Program-made: the position numbers and the translations under genes
From: Saccharospirillum salsuginis
GTDB taxonomy: Bacteria > Pseudomonadota > Gammaproteobacteria > Pseudomonadales > Natronospirillaceae
NCBI RefSeq assembly: GCF_014651855.1
Contig: NZ_BMXR01000013.1
Location: 62,001 to 126,000, forward strand
Direction: 5' to 3'
DNA length: 64,000 bases
Shown: positions 60,609 through 64,000 of the stretch, in pieces
Layout: each line of letters starts with the position of its first letter
How positions within the stretch are numbered: position 1 is the stretch's first letter
The notes under the pieces: model-generated
Database searches by the model: none
The model's input: the letters and a program-made list of their open reading frames with translations, nothing else
What the model was told of the DNA's origin: nothing

Positions 60609-61564
60609 TGAGCCGTTGCTGCCTGGTAGTTGATCAGTCCGTAAGCCGCATAGAGTACCACAAAGGCGAGTCCCCAAAAGCGGTTGACAGGGCGCCCACG
60701 CCAACCCTGCCACCACAATAATGTAAACAACAGCGCGGTGATGCCGAGCGCGAAACGATAATCGCGCGCGAACAGGTCGGCGGAGACCCCGGTCGGATGA
60801 ATCAGACCGGGGACGGCCAGGACGATCAAGAGATTGAAAATATTGGAACCAAGGACATTGCCCAGAGCGATGTCCGGTTTATGCCTGAGCGCGCTGGTCA
60901 CGGAAGCGGCCAGTTCCGGCAGGCTGGTGCCCAGAGCCACGATGGTGGCGCCGATGATCAACTCCGGAATACCCAGGGTTTCGGCGATACCGACCGCACC
61001 CCGGACCAACACCCGCGAGGACACAATCAGCAGCAGCAACCCGCCGAGGAAGAGCAGGGTGGCACGGCCCGTGGTTTCGGTTTCCGGGATCTCCTCCTCA
61101 AAGGCTGGAGCCTTGGCCTGGCGGCTGCGGTGGTAGATCCAGCCCAGAAAAATGGCCAGGGCGAACACCAGGGCGGCGGACTCGAGTCGGTTCAGGTAAA
61201 GATCGAATAAAGCCACACCGGCCAACAGTGTCGCCGCCATCATCCAGTTGTTTTCGCGCAGCATGACCGTGCGATTGATGGCCAACGGGGCGACCAGAAT
61301 CGTGCACCCGAGTACCAACCCGATATTGGCGATGTTGGAGCCCAACGCATTGCCCAGTGCCAACTCGCTGGCACCGGTCAATGCCGCATTGACCGCGACC
61401 AGGATTTCCGGAGCCGAGGTGCCCAGCGACACAATGGTGACCCCGATCAGCAGGTGGGACATTCCCAGGTTGTGGGCCAGGGCGGCGGCGCCGGCGACAA
61501 AGCGGTCCGCGCTCCAGATCAGCCCGACCAGACCCGCCAGCAGGGCGGTCGCATCCAGCAACAT
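60605..61564 (-). CDS. yrbG: Calcium/sodium antiporter YrbG
   Basis: A 319-aa inner-membrane CaCA-family exchanger with two repeats of about five helices. The alpha-repeat signatures are VSLGTSAPEILVAVNAALTG...LGNALGSNIANIGLV (about 45-90) and VALGTSLPELAASVTSALRHK...LGNVLGSNIFNLLIV (about 210-255). E. coli YrbG sits at the same place, upstream of kdsD. Confidence 0.95.
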   Translation of the reverse strand: MLLDATALLAGLVGLIWSADRFVAGAAALAHNLGMSHLLIGVTIVSLGTSAPEILVAVNAALTGASELALGNALGSNIANIGLVLGCTILVAPLAINRTVMLRENNWMMAATLLAGVALFDLYLNRLESAALVFALAIFLGWIYHRSRQAKAPAFEEEIPETETTGRATLLFLGGLLLLIVSSRVLVRGAVGIAETLGIPELIIGATIVALGTSLPELAASVTSALRHKPDIALGNVLGSNIFNLLIVLAVPGLIHPTGVSADLFARDYRFALGITALLFTLLWWQGWRGRPVNRFWGLAFVVLYAAYGLINYQAATAQ

Positions 61565-61759
61565 AGCGCCTCGTGTAAACCGTGTGTCCGGCGCATTTAA
61601 CGGGCTTTGATGAGGGAATGCAATCGGGATCCGGCTGAATCTTTACTGAACGGAGTGACCTTCGGGGCTCGATTCGAGAAGCGTTCGTCCCTAAGCTTAG
61701 TCCTAGGAGGCTGTTCTCGGACAGTCTCCCAGAGTGTTCATAAAACGATGGAGAACTGC

Positions 61760-62431
61760 ATGAGAGCAGCCAGGATACTGCACTGGATAGTGAGTGTGAC
61801 CTTGTTGAGCATGGTTGGCGGGAACGCCGTGGCCGAGGACGATTTCACCCCCGGTAAACCCGCCAGCGAGAGTGTGATCGAAGGCGTTCAGGCCGTACTG
61901 GATGTCGTGAAGACATACAGCGGCAGCGAGGCTCCGGGGGATCGTCAGGCGTATTTGGAAGAAGTGTCCGAAGTGCTGGAGCCCCTGGTCGGCTACACCG
62001 TCATTGTCAGCCGCATCATGGGCGATGCCCTGGACGAAGCTTCCCGCGAACAAAAGGTTCGCTTTCTCAATGTGTTCAAACGCAGCATGGTCAACACCTA
62101 TGCCGGTGGCATGTACAACTTCGGCTCCTACGAAGTCCGCCTGGTGGAAGGACCCGATGACGCGGACAACACCGTGCGCAATACGCGGGTGCACCTGGAA
62201 GTGATATCGCCGGAAGGGCAGCGCTACCCCATGGTGCAGAGCGTCTACTACAGCCGCCAAACCGAAGACTGGAAAATGCAGAACGTCATTTTCAACGGCA
62301 TCAACCTCGGCGTGACCTTCAAAACACAGTTCGACGAGCTCTATCGCAAGCACAACGGCGATCTCGACGCGACCATCTCCGCCTGGGAAGACATGACTGA
62401 AGAAGCCTTCGACACCAGCCGGTTCCGCTGA
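61760..62431 (+). CDS. mlaC: Phospholipid-binding periplasmic protein MlaC
   Basis: A 223-aa periplasmic lipid carrier of the Mla system, which returns or moves phospholipids between the membranes. The signal peptide spans about 1-23 (ARILHWIVSVTLLSMVGGNAVA-EDDF); the body has MGDALDEASREQKVRFLNVFKRSMVNTYAGGM and KTQFDELYRKHNGDLDATISAW, typical of MlaC/Ttg2D. ATG 61760 has TGGAGA before it; ATG 61748 is an alternative. Its partners mlaF, mlaE and mlaD are normally upstream, but the region back to yrbG (195 nt) has no room for them. Confidence 0.93.
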   Translation: MRAARILHWIVSVTLLSMVGGNAVAEDDFTPGKPASESVIEGVQAVLDVVKTYSGSEAPGDRQAYLEEVSEVLEPLVGYTVIVSRIMGDALDEASREQKVRFLNVFKRSMVNTYAGGMYNFGSYEVRLVEGPDDADNTVRNTRVHLEVISPEGQRYPMVQSVYYSRQTEDWKMQNVIFNGINLGVTFKTQFDELYRKHNGDLDATISAWEDMTEEAFDTSRFR

Positions 62432-62451
62432 TCGCGCGGGCTGCAGCCTTC

Positions 62452-62496
62452 CGGGGTGTGAACGGCGTCGCCTCCTTCGACACCGTTCACACCCCG
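62452..62496. terminator. Long perfect-stem hairpin between mlaC and ibaG
   Basis: CGGGGTGTGAACGG...GTCG pairs with CGAC...CCGTTCACACCCCG: about 18 bp of stem with one mismatch and a 7-nt loop, 20 nt after the mlaC stop and just before the ibaG promoter. No T run follows, so it is either a Rho-assisted or processing hairpin. Confidence 0.6.
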
Positions 62497-62499
62497 CCG

Positions 62500-62528
62500 T
62501 TTAGATTTCGCCCCACTTTCCGTATAAT
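62500..62528 (+). promoter_or_regulatory. Sigma-70 promoter for ibaG-murA
   Basis: TTTAGA (62500-62505), 17 nt, TATAAT (62523-62528); the start of transcription would be near 62535, giving a leader of about 30 nt before ibaG. Its position right after the hairpin suggests that ibaG-murA is transcribed independently of mlaC. Confidence 0.65.
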
Positions 62529-62565
62529 CGCCCACCCTTTTACCCATTTCCAAGCAGAGAGTTTC

Positions 62566-62808
62566 ATGTCAGCCGACGAAGTCAAAGCGTTGCTCGAACA
62601 AGCCCTGCCCGACACCACCTTCGAAGTCGAGGGCGGTGGCGCCAAATTTTCGGTCCGTGCCATCGGCGACATCTTCGCCGGCAAGCGCCCGGTCCAGCGC
62701 CAGCAGACCATTTACGGCGTGCTGAACGACAAAATCGCCTCCGGCGAGATCCACGCGGTCACCATGGCCCTGTTCACCCCCGACGAATGGTCCGCGCAGG
62801 AGAATTGA
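62566..62808 (+). CDS. ibaG: BolA-family protein IbaG
   Basis: An 80-aa BolA-like protein that with monothiol glutaredoxins handles Fe-S clusters. MSADEVKALLEQALPDTTFEVEGGGAKFSV and GKRPVQRQQTIYGVLNDKIASGEIHAVTM are typical of IbaG/YrbA, including the conserved histidine in the HAVTM segment. It lies just before murA, as in E. coli. The upstream extension of the frame has no support. Confidence 0.95.
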   Translation: MSADEVKALLEQALPDTTFEVEGGGAKFSVRAIGDIFAGKRPVQRQQTIYGVLNDKIASGEIHAVTMALFTPDEWSAQEN

Positions 62809-62811
62809 TTG

Positions 62812-64000
62812 TTGGACAAACTACTGATCACCGGCGGAGCCCGCCTGGATGGTGAAATCCGGGTATCCGGCGCCAAGAACGCCGCCCTGCCCATCATCGC
62901 CGCCACCCTGTTGACCGACGACGCCGTCACCGTGCGCAACCTGCCGCACCTGAACGACATCACCACCATGATCGAATTGCTCGGGTGCATGGGTGTCGAA
63001 GTCATGATCGGCGAAGACATGAGCGTCGAAGTCCGCGCCGGGACCATTCGTAACTGTACCGCGCCCTACGAACTGGTCAAGACCATGCGCGCCTCCATTC
63101 TCGTGTTGGGCCCGCTGCTGGCCCACTTCGGTGAGGCCAACGTCTCCCTGCCGGGCGGCTGCGCCATCGGCAGTCGACCGATCGACCTTCATATCCGCGG
63201 CCTCGAAGCCATGGGCGCCGACATCGCCGTCGAGGACGGCTACGTCAAAGCCCGCATGAACGGTCGGCTCAAAGGTGCCCGCATCTTCTTCGACACCGTT
63301 ACCGTCACCGGCACCGAAAACATCCTCATGGCCGCCACCCTCGCCGACGGCACCACCGTCATCGAAAACGCCGCCAAGGAACCCGAAGTCGTCGACCTCG
63401 CCAACTGCCTCGTCGCCATGGGTGCCCGTATCGAAGGCATCGGTACCGACACCCTCACCGTCGAAGGCGTCGAAAAACTGCACAGCGCCGACTACTCCGT
63501 CCTCCCGGACCGCATCGAAGCCGGCACCTACCTCGTCGCCGCCGCCATCACCGGCGGCCGCGTCAAACTGCGCGAAGCCGATGCCTCCATCCTCGACGCC
63601 GTCCTGGTCAAACTGCGCGAAGCCGGCGCCGACATCAAAACCGGCGACAACTGGATCAGCCTCGACATGAAAGGCAAACGGGTCAAAGCCGTCGACATCA
63701 CTACGGCCCCTTACCCCGCCTTCCCGACCGACATGCAAGCCCAGTTCACCACCCTGAACGCCATCGCCGAAGGCACCGGCACCGTCGAAGAAACCGTCTT
63801 CGAAAACCGCTTCATGCACATCAACGAACTCGAGCGCATGGGCGCCCATGCCCGCATCAAAGGCAACACCGTCGTCATCACCGGCCGCGAGCAACTCACC
63901 GGCGCCCCGGTCATGGCCACCGACCTGCGCGCCTCCGCTTCCCTCGTCCTCGCCGGCCTGGTTGCTTCGGGCGAAACCCTGGTCGACCGGATTTACCACA
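62812..64000 (+). CDS. murA: UDP-N-acetylglucosamine 1-carboxyvinyltransferase (partial at 3')
   Basis: MurA transfers enolpyruvate from PEP to UDP-GlcNAc, the first committed step of peptidoglycan synthesis. Start is TTG 62812, with AGGAG nine nt upstream and three nt after the ibaG stop. DKLLITGGARLDGEIRVSGAKNAALPI is the classic N-terminus; the catalytic cysteine lies in PGGCAIGSRPIDLH near residue 117. About 396 of the expected 420 residues are present before the window ends. The antisense open frame of nearly the same length is a codon-bias shadow. Confidence 0.97.
   Translation, partial: MDKLLITGGARLDGEIRVSGAKNAALPIIAATLLTDDAVTVRNLPHLNDITTMIELLGCMGVEVMIGEDMSVEVRAGTIRNCTAPYELVKTMRASILVLGPLLAHFGEANVSLPGGCAIGSRPIDLHIRGLEAMGADIAVEDGYVKARMNGRLKGARIFFDTVTVTGTENILMAATLADGTTVIENAAKEPEVVDLANCLVAMGARIEGIGTDTLTVEGVEKLHSADYSVLPDRIEAGTYLVAAAITGGRVKLREADASILDAVLVKLREAGADIKTGDNWISLDMKGKRVKAVDITTAPYPAFPTDMQAQFTTLNAIAEGTGTVEETVFENRFMHINELERMGAHARIKGNTVVITGREQLTGAPVMATDLRASASLVLAGLVASGETLVDRIYH

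Noticed and set aside
62821..63999. Open frame of 392 codons on the minus strand at the window end
   Set aside because: It is the antisense of murA, with an Asp/Gly-rich artificial translation. The TTG-started murA frame is the gene.
1..64000. CRISPR arrays, tRNA or rRNA genes, prophage genes, plasmid or chromosomal origin
   Set aside because: No regularly spaced direct repeats, cloverleaf sequences, phage structural genes, or DnaA-box clusters were recognised on reading both strands.

Overview
This 64-kb window is a GC-rich chromosome segment of a gammaproteobacterium. The hybrid kinase BarA/GacS, RelA, the rpoN-hpf-ptsN-rapZ-ptsH block, the Lpt/KdsD lipopolysaccharide block and the phoH-ybeY-corC block point to the Pseudomonas/Oceanospirillales side of the class. 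A marine halophile of the Saccharospirillaceae or a relative is my guess; nothing in the sequence names a genus. The window is almost entirely coding and mostly housekeeping. I see no tRNA or rRNA genes, no CRISPR array, no prophage and no insertion sequence.

Layout. 1-7.9 kb: end of acpS, barA, cysM, relA and mazG. 7.9-12.9 kb: accessory enzymes (two NAD(P)-binding epimerase-like proteins, a LysR regulator, an ABM-like protein, an outer-membrane barrel candidate, a macro-domain protein and an Mpo1-like protein). 12.9-21 kb: uvrA with a LexA box, an MFS carrier, ssb, a sugar-nucleotide reductase, an unknown membrane-anchored protein and a PilZ protein. 21-31.6 kb: ispB, rplU-rpmA, obgE, proB, tag, an isoprenylcysteine-methyltransferase-like protein, a large RND/MMPL exporter and fumC. 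32-35.8 kb: a FIST sensor overlapping a PAS-GAF-GGDEF-EAL protein, probably a gas-sensing c-di-GMP switch. 36-44.3 kb: corC, ybeY, phoH, miaB, a DUF1820 protein, an MFS carrier, a Bax-like glucosaminidase, riboflavin synthase and an ElaA-type acetyltransferase. 44.3-46.7 kb: an AT-rich islet with two lipoproteins, one an astacin-type zinc protease. 46.7-53.8 kb: a GntR regulator and a D-lactate dehydrogenase, an ECF sigma/ChrR pair with a recognisable own promoter, darP and mgtE. 54-64 kb: ptsH, rapZ, ptsN, hpf, rpoN, lptB, lptA, lptC, kdsD, yrbG, then mlaC, ibaG and the start of murA.

The most unusual feature is a family of about 16 intergenic repeats of roughly 130-155 bp. Each is a long inverted repeat whose arms differ between copies but stay complementary. 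The arms enclose two, sometimes three, small hairpins that nearly all expose GGA(T) in the loop. Seven loops match the CsrA/RsmA recognition motif ACANGGANGU exactly. G-U wobble pairs in the arms fall almost only on the GGA-bearing strand, which suggests selection on RNA. Four pairs of copies sit in inverted orientation. I propose a dispersed, transcribed CsrA/RsmA-binding hairpin family.

Several conserved gene clusters lack an expected member here: kdsC between kdsD and lptC, mlaFED and mlaB around mlaC, lnt after corC, and rlmD near barA/relA.
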